A stretch of 46,312 nucleotides of DNA from Microbacteriaceae bacterium (GTDB lineage Bacteria; Actinomycetota; Actinomycetes; Actinomycetales; Microbacteriaceae). The stretch covers positions 1 to 46,312 of the forward strand of contig JANXTR010000020.1 in the NCBI GenBank assembly GCA_025352325.1, written 5' to 3'. Every line of letters begins with the position of its first letter. Positions within the stretch are counted from its first letter, which is position 1. Below are positions 7,913-15,677 of the stretch, one piece after another. A program made the translations under genes and the position numbers. The notes beneath the pieces are model-generated. The model saw nothing but the letters and a program-made list of their open reading frames with translations. It had not been told where the DNA came from and did no database searches.

Positions 7913-8092
7913 ATGAACTACGACCCTTCCTCGCTCGCGACGTTCGGCATCGTCGGCGTCATCATCGGCGTCATCGTGTACCTGGTCATCGTCGCCATCG
8001 GACTCTTGATCCTCTGGGCGATCATCCGTTCGGCCGTGCGCCGTGCGTTGCGCGACCATCAGAACTGGCTGGAGGCCCGCGGCCGCCTGTGA
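7913..8092 (+). CDS. Small single-pass membrane protein (59 aa)
   Basis: A 59-residue ORF with a short polar N terminus (MNYDPSSLATF), one long hydrophobic helix at about residues 12-38 rich in Ile, Val and Gly, and a basic amphipathic C terminus (RSAVRRALRDHQNWLEARGRL). The positive charges after the helix predict a cytoplasmic C terminus. It lies 26 nt upstream of the dienelactone hydrolase gene on the same strand and may be cotranscribed. I do not recognise a family. Confidence 0.6.
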   Translation: MNYDPSSLATFGIVGVIIGVIVYLVIVAIGLLILWAIIRSAVRRALRDHQNWLEARGRL

Positions 8093-8118
8093 GACGGCTG
8101 CAGAGGGAGATGAGTTTT

Positions 8119-8837
8119 ATGCAGCTTGTCAACGGATCGAACGTGGATCGCGCCGACCCGGCGGGTGAGCCGAAGGGCGCGCTCATCGTGATCCACGAGA
8201 TCTGGGGCCTCGTTCCCCACATCACGGACATCACGGATCGCTACGCCGCCGTGGGCTACCTGGTGATGGCGCCCGATCTGCTGTCGGATGTCGGGGTCAC
8301 CCCGAGATCGGCCTCGACCTGATGGCGATGATGAATGAGCCCGACGAGGCGATCCGCACCGCGAACCAGCCGCGCCTCCGCGAGGCGTTCGCCGCGCACC
8401 AGGCACCGGACTTCGCCGCCACCGCCGTCGCCAAGCTGACGTCGGTCGTCGACGCGCTCGAGGCCGAGCGGGGTGTCGACGACCGTATCGGCGTGCTCGG
8501 GTTCTGCTTCGGCGGCTCCTACAGCTTTGCGCTCGCCCTAGCCGACGACAGCGTGAAAGCAGCCGTGCCGTTCTACGGCAGCACCCAGCCCGAGGAGGTG
8601 GCCAGCATCCACTGCCCCGTCCTCGCTTTCTACGGCGACCAAGACCAGCGCCTTATGGATGGCCTGCCCGTCCTCGAAGCCGCGATGGCGGATGCCGGGG
8701 TCGACTTCACCGCGAAGTTCTACGCCGACGCCCGGCATGCCTTCTTCAACGACACCAATCCGAACTCCTTCGACCCGGCTGCGGCCGGCGACGCCTGGGG
8801 ACGCTCGCTGGAGTTCCTGGCCGCGAAGCTGGGCTGA
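8119..8837 (+). pseudogene. Dienelactone hydrolase family protein, interrupted by a single-base frameshift
   Basis: The 5' part (from ATG 8119, with GAGGGAGA upstream) encodes an alpha/beta-hydrolase start, with ALIVIHEIWGL and YLVMAPDLLSDVGVTP. It then hits a stop at 8320-8322. From about 8304 the next frame continues exactly as expected (EIGLDLMAMMNEPDEA), followed by the nucleophile motif GFCFGG, GDQD and the histidine in HAFFN, ending at 8837. One extra C in the run at 8300-8303 would restore a full hydrolase of about 239 residues with an intact Cys-Asp-His triad. The family hydrolyses dienelactones and related esters. Either a recent inactivating deletion or a sequencing error; the rest shows no decay. 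Confidence 0.85.
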
Positions 8838-8854
8838 GGGCGCGACCCGGCAGA

Positions 8855-8894
8855 TCAGCGACCTTCGTCGGGTGTCAGCGACCATCGCCGGGCG
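8855..8894. repeat. Two tandem 20-bp repeats at the 3' end of the exported-protein gene
   Basis: TCAGCGACCTTCGTCGGGTG and TCAGCGACCATCGCCGGGCG are adjacent and 17 of 20 positions agree. The second copy contains the stop and last codons of the minus-strand gene ending at 8875, so the repeat looks like a small tandem duplication of that gene's 3' end. Confidence 0.7.
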
Positions 8895-9942
8895 TCAGCA
8901 TCGAGGCGATCTGCCAGGCGTCGTCATCGACGAAGGAGCGGAACTGCTGCTCGGTGACAGCTCCGTCGAAGCTCTGGAGCGAGGTACGCACGACGAGGTT
9001 TCCGCGCTGGACATCGATCGACTCGTAGCGGCCGCCGTCGGATGTCTCGGTCCATCCGACCGCGGCCTCGCTGCTCGGGAAGTCGATGAACGACTCGGTC
9101 GGGCTCACGTCGACGTTCACAGTGTCGCCGGTGTCGGTGGTGCGGTACTGCGGGCACGCGAGGACGGTGGCGGCGAGCTCCCGCATGTGCGCCTCGGCGC
9201 CGGAGGAGTTCGCGAAGATCCGCACCGACTGAGTCAGCGTGTTGTTCTTGGCCGTGTCGGTGTGGGTGCCGCTGTAATCGATCTCGGTGATGTCGCGATT
9301 CGGGCGCTCGCCGAGGGCCGCGACGACCGGTGACTGAAAGTAGGTGAAGAAGCACTGGGACGGCGAGGCCTTCGCATCCTTCCAACTCGTGAGCGTCTGG
9401 TCGTACTCCTCCGAGGCCGTGCTCGAGCTGTAGTCGCCGAGCGAGTCCACGGTTTTCGTGAGCCCGAGCGCGGTGATCGAGCTCGGCGGCGGCACGGTAT
9501 CGCCTCGGACGAGGGAGTTGTTCGCGAAGCAGGTCTTCGTGCACCTCAGCGGCTGCGCGGCGACGGCAGAGCTCGTCACGCCGCCCGGGTGACGCGTGGA
9601 CGGACCGGCGGAAGGCGCGGAACTCGAGCCCCCCGAGGAGTGCGCCGCGCTCGCCGGACCCATCGACTGCAGTACGAGCGCGCTGGCGCCGAACGCGCCC
9701 CCGACGATGAGCAGGATGGCGGCCGCTCCCGCGACGATGCCGATCAGCGAGTTGCGGCTCAGGTGCCGACGCGGCGGGGGTGGAGGAAGCGGAGCGTAGC
9801 TCGGCGCGGTCGGGATGAGGGCTGCCGGCTGCGTTGCCAGCTGCGGGGGAGGCCCGTAAGGCGAGGGGGTGAGCGGCGGCAGGAGCCCGGCCGACGGCGG
9901 AGCGAACGGGGGGATCTCCTGCGGACCCTCCACACCCTCCAC
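8875..9942 (-). CDS. Membrane-anchored exported protein with proline-rich N terminus, unknown function
   Basis: The GTG at 9942 is preferred: AAAGGAG lies 5 nt upstream, while the ATG at 10002 lacks such a site. This gives 355 residues: a proline-rich cytoplasmic stretch (about 1-55), one membrane helix (NSLIGIVAGAAAILLIVGGAF region), a Ser/Gly linker, then an extracellular domain of about 230 residues with conserved-looking Cys and Trp residues (RCTKTCF, QCFFTYF, LACPQY). The layout resembles actinobacterial exported sensor-like or PknH-type extracellular domain proteins, but no named domain is recognised. It converges on the dienelactone hydrolase gene. Confidence 0.75.
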   Translation of the reverse strand: MEGVEGPQEIPPFAPPSAGLLPPLTPSPYGPPPQLATQPAALIPTAPSYAPLPPPPPRRHLSRNSLIGIVAGAAAILLIVGGAFGASALVLQSMGPASAAHSSGGSSSAPSAGPSTRHPGGVTSSAVAAQPLRCTKTCFANNSLVRGDTVPPPSSITALGLTKTVDSLGDYSSSTASEEYDQTLTSWKDAKASPSQCFFTYFQSPVVAALGERPNRDITEIDYSGTHTDTAKNNTLTQSVRIFANSSGAEAHMRELAATVLACPQYRTTDTGDTVNVDVSPTESFIDFPSSEAAVGWTETSDGGRYESIDVQRGNLVVRTSLQSFDGAVTEQQFRSFVDDDAWQIASMLTPGDGR

Positions 9943-10021
9943 TTCGACTCCTTTCGCGCAGTCTCGATACAGTATTCGCATCCCGACGGCCGGGCCAGCC
10001 ACGCGAACTGGGGGTCGGGAG

Positions 10022-11017
10022 TCAGCCCGGGAACGCCTCCGAGCGCACGAACTCGAGGTGCAGCTGGGTCTGGAACAGCGCCGAGAACAGGTAGAAGCCC
10101 CCGAGCCGCTCCCAGCCGGCGGTCCAGCGCAGCCGGCTCGCGACCTCCCAGGTGCTCGCGTCGGGCTCGGCGGCGATCACCTGGGCCGCGGCGCGGGAGC
10201 GATGCAGGTGGTGTGCGGCGAGTTCGGCCGTCCGCTCGACCAGCCCGCGGAACCGGAAACCGTGGCCGGGAGCTACCTCGAGGTCGTCGTAGCGGGCAAG
10301 CGACGCCAGCGAGTCGAGGTAGTCGGCGATCGGGTTCGACTCCGAGAGGTCGCCGAGGCCGAGGCCCGAGAAGATCCGCGGAAGCACCGTGTCCCCAGTG
10401 AAGAGCAGCCCGAGCTCGTCGTCCACGACGCAGGCGGAGCCCGCCGTGTGGCCGGGCGTCGCGAGCAGGGTCATCCGGCGGCCCGGGATGTCGAGACGCT
10501 CGCCGGGCTCGTAGACGCGGTCGACCGCCACAACGTCCCGTGCCACGAGCGACGGTCCCAGCGCCGCGAGCAGTTCGGGCCGGCGCTCCTCGGGGACGCC
10601 CCACCCCGCGAGACGCTCGTTGGTCACGAGCGCGCCGTGGTTCGCGATCGCCTTCACTGCCTGGTGCTCGCGCCGCAGCATCCCGATGTCGGCCCCGGAT
10701 GCCGCCCGCAGCCGGTCGCTCAGCCCCAGGTGGTCGGGGTGCAGGTGGGTGACGAAGACGGACGCGACCTCGTCGACGGAACGACCGAACCCGGCGAGCC
10801 CGGCCGACAGCAGCTGCCAGTTCTCGTCGGTGTCGAAGCCGGTGTCGAGCAGGTGCAGCGAGCCGTCAGAACCGGCGATCGCGTAGCAGAGCGAGAACGG
10901 ATTGCCGGGCTGGTCCATCGGGAGCGGGATCGACCAGACGCCGTCGCGGACCTCGTCCGGCTTCGGCACGCGATCGTCGAGAGCCTCGGCGTGCTGGGCT
11001 GCGTTGGTCGACTGCAC
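10022..11017 (-). CDS. Metallo-beta-lactamase-fold hydrolase
   Basis: A 331-residue protein. The metal-binding motif THLHPDHLGL supplies the HxHxDH ligands, with later ligands in ATPGHTAGS, FTGDTVL and APGHG. These are features of the glyoxalase II-like subgroup of the metallo-beta-lactamase fold, which cleave thioesters, lactones or other esters with a dinuclear metal centre. A C-terminal helical region (LVERTAELAAHHLHR onward) follows. The GTG at 11017 is chosen because protein-like sequence begins there; further upstream the frame is antisense to the aldo/keto reductase gene. It is divergent from that reductase with only 51 bp between. The substrate is unknown. Confidence 0.88.
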   Translation of the reverse strand: MQSTNAAQHAEALDDRVPKPDEVRDGVWSIPLPMDQPGNPFSLCYAIAGSDGSLHLLDTGFDTDENWQLLSAGLAGFGRSVDEVASVFVTHLHPDHLGLSDRLRAASGADIGMLRREHQAVKAIANHGALVTNERLAGWGVPEERRPELLAALGPSLVARDVVAVDRVYEPGERLDIPGRRMTLLATPGHTAGSACVVDDELGLLFTGDTVLPRIFSGLGLGDLSESNPIADYLDSLASLARYDDLEVAPGHGFRFRGLVERTAELAAHHLHRSRAAAQVIAAEPDASTWEVASRLRWTAGWERLGGFYLFSALFQTQLHLEFVRSEAFPG

Positions 11018-11068
11018 CCGCTCATTCAATCGCGAACCGAGCCGCTCTCGGCGGAGTACCGTCGAACC

Positions 11069-12040
11069 ATGGAAACTCTTCGCCTCGGCACCAGCGGGCT
11101 CGAGGTCTCGCGCATCATCCTCGGCTGCATGAGCTACGGGGAATCCGGCCTCGGCACCCATCCGTGGAGCATGGGACTCGACGAGAGCCGCCCGTTCTTC
11201 CGGCAGGCGATCGAGGCGGGGATCACCACCTTCGACACCGCGAACGTGTACTCCCTGGGCTCCAGCGAGGAGTTCACCGGGCAGCTGCTGCGCGAGTTCG
11301 CGACCCGCGATGAGGTCGTGATCGCGACGAAGGTGCACGGTCGCATGTTCCCCGGTCCGAAGGGCGGCGGCCTCAGCCGCGCCGCGATCCTGACCGCGAT
11401 CGACGACAGCCTGCGTCGCCTCGGCACCGACTACATCGACCTCTATCAGATTCATCGCTGGGACCCGGAGGTGCCCATCGAGGAGACGATGGAGACCCTG
11501 CACGACATCGTGCGCGCGGGCAAGGCGCGCTACGTCGGCGCCTCCTCGATGTGGGCGTGGCAGTTCGCGCAGGCCCAGTACACGGCCGATCTGAACGGAT
11601 GGACGCGTTTCGTCTCGATGCAGGACCAGTACAACCTGCTGCAGCGCGAGGAGGAGCGCGAGATGCACCCCTTCTGCCTAGACCAGGGCGTCGGGGTCAT
11701 CCCGTGGAGCCCGCTTGCGCGCGGCAGCCTGACCCGGCCGTGGGGTAGCGAGACCTCGCGCACCGGCACCGATGCCGTGCTGGCGAAGCTCTACCACGAG
11801 GACTCGAACCACAAGATCGTGGATGCCGTGGCCGCCGTCGCCGCCGAACGCGGCGTGCCCGCCGCCCAGGTCGCGCTCGCGTGGGTGCTGCAGCGCGACG
11901 CGGTCACCGCCCCCATTGTCGGAGCGACGAAGCCGCAGCACCTCGCCGACGCCGTCGCGGCACTCGACCTCGAGCTGGACGCCGCCGAGGTGGCGCGGCT
12001 CGAGGAGCACTATACGCCGCGTACCGCGAGCGGGTTCTAG
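11069..12040 (+). CDS. Aldo/keto reductase
   Basis: A 323-residue (beta/alpha)8-barrel NADPH-dependent reductase. All four catalytic residues are visible: Asp56 and Tyr61 (FDTANVY), Lys88 (VVIATKVHG) and His129 (YQIHRW). The C-terminal NADP-binding part includes GVIPWSPLARG and PIVGATKPQHL. It reduces carbonyl compounds; the subgroup resembles YajO/voltage-channel-beta-like members. A TACCGT hexamer 6 nt before the ATG suggests a leaderless message. The next gene follows 10 bp later with its ribosome-binding site overlapping this stop. Confidence 0.92.
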   Translation: METLRLGTSGLEVSRIILGCMSYGESGLGTHPWSMGLDESRPFFRQAIEAGITTFDTANVYSLGSSEEFTGQLLREFATRDEVVIATKVHGRMFPGPKGGGLSRAAILTAIDDSLRRLGTDYIDLYQIHRWDPEVPIEETMETLHDIVRAGKARYVGASSMWAWQFAQAQYTADLNGWTRFVSMQDQYNLLQREEEREMHPFCLDQGVGVIPWSPLARGSLTRPWGSETSRTGTDAVLAKLYHEDSNHKIVDAVAAVAAERGVPAAQVALAWVLQRDAVTAPIVGATKPQHLADAVAALDLELDAAEVARLEEHYTPRTASGF

Positions 12041-12050
12041 GAACAGCGCG

Positions 12051-12485
12051 ATGGCCATCTTCGGCATCAAACGGCGCGGCACCGACGACTCGCTGCCCAA
12101 GTCCGACCGCGGGTTCGGCAGCTTCGACGACTACACCTTCGGGCTGGCCGCCCGGAACAAGGGCACCACGATGGTGTTGGCGGGAAGCGATCCTCACCAG
12201 GACGAACTGCGCACCATCGCCGAGTCCGGCGAAGAGAAGATCGAGACCGCGATCTCGGCGCGCACGATCGAGCAGGAGCGCACGGATGCCCCCATCGAGG
12301 TGCGGCTCTTCACCGGCAGGCGGGTGAGCGGACCCGTGGGGACCGTGCCGCGCGGGCTCGAATCCGTGGTCGATGAGACGCTGCGCCGACTCGACGATGC
12401 GGTCGGCAAGGCGCGAATCCCCGTGCGCATCATCCACAAGTCCGGCAGGTACCGAGTCGAGTTGCTCATGGGTGCCGTGCGGTAG
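12051..12485 (+). CDS. Conserved hypothetical protein (144 aa)
   Basis: A 144-residue acidic/basic mixed protein without membrane segments or signal peptide (starts MAIFGIKRRGTDDSL). It has a central VRLFTGRRVSGPVGTVPRGLE and a C terminus VRIIHKSGRYRVELLMG. An AGGA at 12039-12042 overlaps the stop of the aldo/keto reductase gene, giving good spacing to this ATG, so the two genes are probably translated together. I do not recognise a named domain. A predicted small alpha/beta fold is only an impression. Confidence 0.65.
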   Translation: MAIFGIKRRGTDDSLPKSDRGFGSFDDYTFGLAARNKGTTMVLAGSDPHQDELRTIAESGEEKIETAISARTIEQERTDAPIEVRLFTGRRVSGPVGTVPRGLESVVDETLRRLDDAVGKARIPVRIIHKSGRYRVELLMGAVR

Positions 12486-12493
12486 CCGGCGGG

Positions 12494-12732
12494 TCAGGAA
12501 TCCGCGGTCAGCACCCAGTCGATGTTCGCCGCCGAGTCGCCGGTCCCGAGCTTTCCCACCACGGTCGCGATAGCGGTTAGGGCCGCGCTGGTGTTCGCCG
12601 CGGTGGCGATCAGCCCGGCCCCAGAGCCAAAATGCCCAGGCGGGCGCGCGTCGACACCACGACGTCGGTCGGGCTCTGCTCTGGCGCGTCGGGAAACATC
12701 TCATCGGTGCCTGAAGTCTCGGTGTCGGACAT
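12494..12732 (-). pseudogene. Small protein gene downstream of trxA, frameshifted
   Basis: An ATG at 12732, 14 nt after the trxA stop, opens an acidic 40-residue frame (MSDTETSGTDEMFPDAPEQS, then VVVSTRARLGILALGPG) ending at an early stop. The next frame continues smoothly from the same point (GAGLIATAANTSAALTAIA, then GKLGTGDSAANIDWVLTADS) to a stop at 12494. One more base in the run CCCC at 12619-12622 would fuse them into a protein of about 82 residues with one hydrophobic helix. No family is recognised. Mutation or sequencing error cannot be separated here. Confidence 0.55.
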
Positions 12733-12746
12733 GGCGCCGACCCTAG

Positions 12747-13124
12747 CTACGCCTGCGCAGCGTCGGTGCTCTTCGCCGCGATCTCGGCGCGGATCGCATC
12801 CATGTCGAGGGAGCGCACCTGGGTGATGAGGTCCTCGAGCGCGGGGCGGGGGAGAGCGCCAGCCTGGGAGAACACGCCGATGCCGTCGCGGAAGGCCATC
12901 AGCGTCGGGATCGCCTGGATGCCCATGGCCGAGGAAAGGCCCTGGTTGGCATCCGTGTCGACCTTGCCGAACACGATGTCGTCGTTGGCGGTCGAGGTCG
13001 CGTCATAGATCGGCCCGAAGGCCTTGCACGGGCCGCACCATTCGGCCCAGAAGTCGACGAGCACGATGCCCTCGCCCAGAACGGTGCTCTCGAAGGTCTG
13101 CTCGGTGAGTTCAACAGTTGCCAT
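12747..13124 (-). CDS. trxA: Thioredoxin
   Basis: A 125-residue protein with the redox motif WCGPC at 29-33 (Cys30, Cys33), preceded by VLVDFWAE, and the cis-proline segment IPTLMAF. It reduces cytosolic protein disulfides with thioredoxin reductase. The C-terminal tail after the fold (DMDAIRAEIAAKSTDAAQA) is about 15-20 residues longer than in E. coli thioredoxin. The ribosome-binding site is poor, but a TACGCT hexamer lies 6 nt before the ATG, suggesting leaderless transcription. A small frameshifted gene follows on the same strand. Confidence 0.93.
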   Translation of the reverse strand: MATVELTEQTFESTVLGEGIVLVDFWAEWCGPCKAFGPIYDATSTANDDIVFGKVDTDANQGLSSAMGIQAIPTLMAFRDGIGVFSQAGALPRPALEDLITQVRSLDMDAIRAEIAAKSTDAAQA

Positions 13125-13171
13125 GGTTCCAGCGTAAAAGATCGATCCAAAATGTGCTTGAACGACGGGGA

Positions 13172-13490
13172 CTAGTCAAGCTGAGACTCGCGCAGCAGGT
13201 TGTTGAGCACCTCGAAGAAGCTCGACCAGCCGGGCTTGGCCTGCTCGAGCTGCTCCGGCGGCAGTGCGCCGCCGCCCTAGTGGAACGTCATGCGGGTGCG
13301 GCCCGCGAGGTCGTCGAGCAGCACGGTGAGATAGCCCCAGCCGCCATCCGGATCGCCGTCCGACGGTGCTGTATGGCGAAGCGCGATGACGAGCTTGTTC
13401 GGGCGGTTCACGGCGAGGAACTCGCCGATCCAGTAGATCTCGTGCCGCTCGGGGCCGGCGAAACCCCACGAAATCCTGGGACGGGGCGCG
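13172..13490 (-). pseudogene. SRPBCC/AHSA1-like domain protein, 5'-truncated and with an in-frame amber codon
   Basis: From about 13490 down, the minus strand encodes RPRISWGFAGPERHEIYWI, then a beta-strand-rich segment to GRTRMTFH. It then meets a TAG at 13277-13279, and after it the same frame continues as expected for this family: GGGALPPEQLEQAKPGWSSF and FEVLNNLL, ending at 13172. A CAG-to-TAG change would explain the stop. The first 50 or so residues are missing; the break coincides with a long inverted repeat at 13501-13539. Members of this fold bind hydrophobic ligands or Hsp90. Two independent lesions make this a genuine pseudogene. Confidence 0.75.
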
Positions 13491-13500
13491 GGGATGATTA

Positions 13501-13539
13501 CCGGTACCGGATCAGTCCCCCGACTGGATCCGGTACCGG
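13501..13539. repeat. Long inverted repeat at the broken end of the SRPBCC pseudogene
   Basis: Left arm CCGGTACCGGATCAGT (13501-13516) and right arm ACTGGATCCGGTACCGG (13523-13539) pair over their whole length with one extra C in the right arm and a 6-nt loop. It lies just where homology of the pseudogene stops, which suggests a rearrangement scar or the end of a small mobile element. Confidence 0.7.
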
Positions 13540-13686
13540 GTCGCCTCCTCAACGCCCCCCGGCGGATGGAGTCCTCCCCACGGCGGCGGCGACCGAGAGA
13601 CCCCGATGGTCGGCTGTGCCTTCCGTGTGCAATGGGTTCGGTGCTGATAGGGCACCGGTTTGTCACCAGTTCGGGGCCAACCGAGC

Positions 13687-13744
13687 GCGCCGATTTGTCG
13701 CATCCGCCGCGCGGAGTGGTGGCGCACGTGCGATAAATCGGCGC
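13687..13744. repeat. Long imperfect palindrome with internal hairpin
   Basis: Left arm GCGCCGATTTGTCGCA (13687-13702) pairs with right arm TGCGATAAATCGGCGC (13729-13744), 15 of 16 positions. The loop contains a second hairpin TCCGC-CGC-GCGGA (13703-13715), and the base of the right arm overlaps a perfect palindrome CGCACGTGCG (13723-13732). Upstream, GCACCGGTTTGTCACC (near 13650) resembles the left arm. The element lies about 100 bp before the flavin monooxygenase start. It could be a REP/MITE-like element or a structured 5' leader. Confidence 0.65.
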
Positions 13745-13845
13745 GGGGGAGGAGGGAATACCGGATGCCGGGACGTGGTTTTACGACATATCGATGCAAA
13801 CGCATGAACGGTTGCGAGCACGACGCACGAAAAGGAGTGGCCCAG

Positions 13846-14997
13846 ATGACCGCCATGCAGTTCGGGATCTTTACCGTGAGCGACATCACAGAAGACCCCA
13901 CGACCGGCCGCACGCTGAGCGAGGCCGAGAAGATCCAGGACACGCTGACCATCGCGCTCCATGCCGAAGAGGTCGGGCTCGACGTCTTCGCGATCGGCGA
14001 GCATCACGACCTGGGGTTCTGGAACTCGTCGCCGACCACGTTGCTGGCCTACCTCGCGGCGAAGACCACGACGTTGCAGTTCACCACCAGCATCGCTCAC
14101 ATCACCACCAACGACCCGGTCAAGCTCGCCGAGGACTACGCGATGCTCCAGCACCTCTCCGGCGGACGGATGGACGTGATGTTCGGCCGCGGCAACACCG
14201 GCCCGGTGTACCCGTGGTTCGGTAAGGACATCCGGCAGGGCATCCCTCTCGCCATCGAGAACTACGCGCTGCTGCACCGACTGTGGCGCGAGGACATCGT
14301 CGACTGGAGTGGCAACTTCCGCACTCCGTTGCAGGGCTTCACCTCGACGCCGCGCCCGCTCGACGGGGTCGCTCCCTTCGTCTGGCACGGCAGCATCCGC
14401 AGTCCTGAGATCGCCGAGCAGGCCGCGTACTACGGTGACGGCTTCTTTGCGAACAACATCTTCTGGCCGGCCGAGCACTACCAGAAGCTCATCGGCTACT
14501 ACCGCCAGCGCTTCGAGCACTACGGGCATGGCACCGCGAAACAGGCGATCGTCGGACTCGGCGGTCAGGCGTTCATGCGCGCCAAGTCGCAGGACGCGGT
14601 GAACGAGTTCCGCCCGTACTTCGACAACGCGCCGGTCTACGGCCACGGTCCGTCGATGGAGGACTTCACGCAGATGACTCCGCTCACGGTCGGAAGCCCC
14701 CAGCAGGTCATCGACCGCTACGCCGGGATGCGCGATCTCTTCGGTGACTACCAACGCCAGCTATTCCTGATCGATCATGCCGGCCTGCCGCTGAAGACGG
14801 TGCTCGAGCAACTCGACATCCTGGGCGGCGAGGTGGTGCCGGCGCTGCGAAATGAGCTGAGCGTGAACCGGCCTTCTGAAACTCCGGATGCCCCGACTCA
14901 CGCCGCTCTCGTTGCTGCCGTTGCTGCCGTTCGGGCTGCCGATCGGGCTGACGATCCGTTCGCTATTCAGGCCGACGAGAGTGTGGCGACGCGATGA
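13846..14997 (+). CDS. LLM-class FMN-dependent monooxygenase, CE1758 family
   Basis: A 383-residue luciferase-like (alpha/beta)8-barrel protein. It shows IGEHHDLGFW, SIAHITTNDPVKLAEDYA, LSGGRMDVMFGRGN and a C-terminal LTVGSPQQVIDRYAG, all typical of the bacterial luciferase superfamily. Its pairing with the next gene matches the CE1758/CE1759 two-gene module of corynebacteria and relatives, where the second protein supplies reduced FMN. The last 50 or so residues are Ala-rich and probably disordered. AAAAGGAG lies 8 nt before this ATG. The stop overlaps the next start (ATGA), so translation is coupled. The oxidised substrate is unknown. Confidence 0.92.
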   Translation: MTAMQFGIFTVSDITEDPTTGRTLSEAEKIQDTLTIALHAEEVGLDVFAIGEHHDLGFWNSSPTTLLAYLAAKTTTLQFTTSIAHITTNDPVKLAEDYAMLQHLSGGRMDVMFGRGNTGPVYPWFGKDIRQGIPLAIENYALLHRLWREDIVDWSGNFRTPLQGFTSTPRPLDGVAPFVWHGSIRSPEIAEQAAYYGDGFFANNIFWPAEHYQKLIGYYRQRFEHYGHGTAKQAIVGLGGQAFMRAKSQDAVNEFRPYFDNAPVYGHGPSMEDFTQMTPLTVGSPQQVIDRYAGMRDLFGDYQRQLFLIDHAGLPLKTVLEQLDILGGEVVPALRNELSVNRPSETPDAPTHAALVAAVAAVRAADRADDPFAIQADESVATR

Positions 14998-15677
14998 GCA
15001 TCGATTCGAACGTTCAACCTGAATTGCGAACGGATGTACGGCGCATCACCGTCGTCAGCGCCGGCCTCAGCCAGCCCTCGTCGACGCGCCTGCTCGCCGA
15101 CCGCCTCGCGGGCGCCACGGTGAAGCGGCTGGCCGACGACGATGGCGCCGGCGGTCCCCGGATCGGCGCCGAGGTGCACGTGATCGAGTTGCGCGACCTC
15201 GCGCAGGACATCACGAACAACCTCCTCACCGGCTTTGCGGCACCCAAGCTGGCGGCGGCGATCGAGCAGCTCACGGCATCCGACGGAGCGATCTTCGTGA
15301 CGCCGATCTTCACCACCAGCTATAGCGGGCTGTTCAAGTCGTTCATCGACGTGCTCGATCCGGATGCCCTCACCGGCCTCCCGGTGCTGCTCGGTGCGAC
15401 CGGCGGGACCGAGCGTCACTCGCTCGCTCTCGAGTACGCGATGCGCCCACTGTTCAGCTACCTGCACGCGGTGGTGCCGCCGACGACCGTGTATGCGGCA
15501 TCCAGTGACTGGGGGAGCACGGGGGACGCCTCGACCGGCGGCCTGCCCGAGCGCATCGACCGCGCGGCCGGCGAATTAGCCGCGCTGGTGCGCGTCACCG
15601 ACCGCTCGGGGCGGGTGCGCGATCCGTTCGCCCTCCCGGCTGGCTTCAGCCCCGTCGGCGGGTTCGGCGCTCAGTAA
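14994..15677 (+). CDS. NAD(P)H-dependent FMN reductase, CE1759 family
   Basis: A 227-residue flavodoxin-fold protein. It has a phosphate-binding start (VVSAGLSQPSSTRLLADRL), VTPIFTTSYSGLFKSFIDVL and VLLGATGGTERHSLALEYAM, features of NADPH-dependent FMN reductases. It overlaps the monooxygenase gene by 4 nt and would provide FMNH2 to it. About 35 residues at the C terminus extend beyond the fold. The two-gene operon has no other partner here; an inverted-repeat element lies upstream of it. Confidence 0.92.
   Translation: MSIDSNVQPELRTDVRRITVVSAGLSQPSSTRLLADRLAGATVKRLADDDGAGGPRIGAEVHVIELRDLAQDITNNLLTGFAAPKLAAAIEQLTASDGAIFVTPIFTTSYSGLFKSFIDVLDPDALTGLPVLLGATGGTERHSLALEYAMRPLFSYLHAVVPPTTVYAASSDWGSTGDASTGGLPERIDRAAGELAALVRVTDRSGRVRDPFALPAGFSPVGGFGAQ

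Noticed and set aside
11018-11668. N-terminal extension of the metallo-beta-lactamase-fold gene
   Set aside because: The extension lies antisense to the aldo/keto reductase and lacks a protein-like pattern; a GTG at 11017 starts the real domain.
13660-13845. Extended start for the LLM monooxygenase
   Set aside because: The extension runs through the inverted-repeat element; AAAAGGAG and ATG 13846 give a good normal start.
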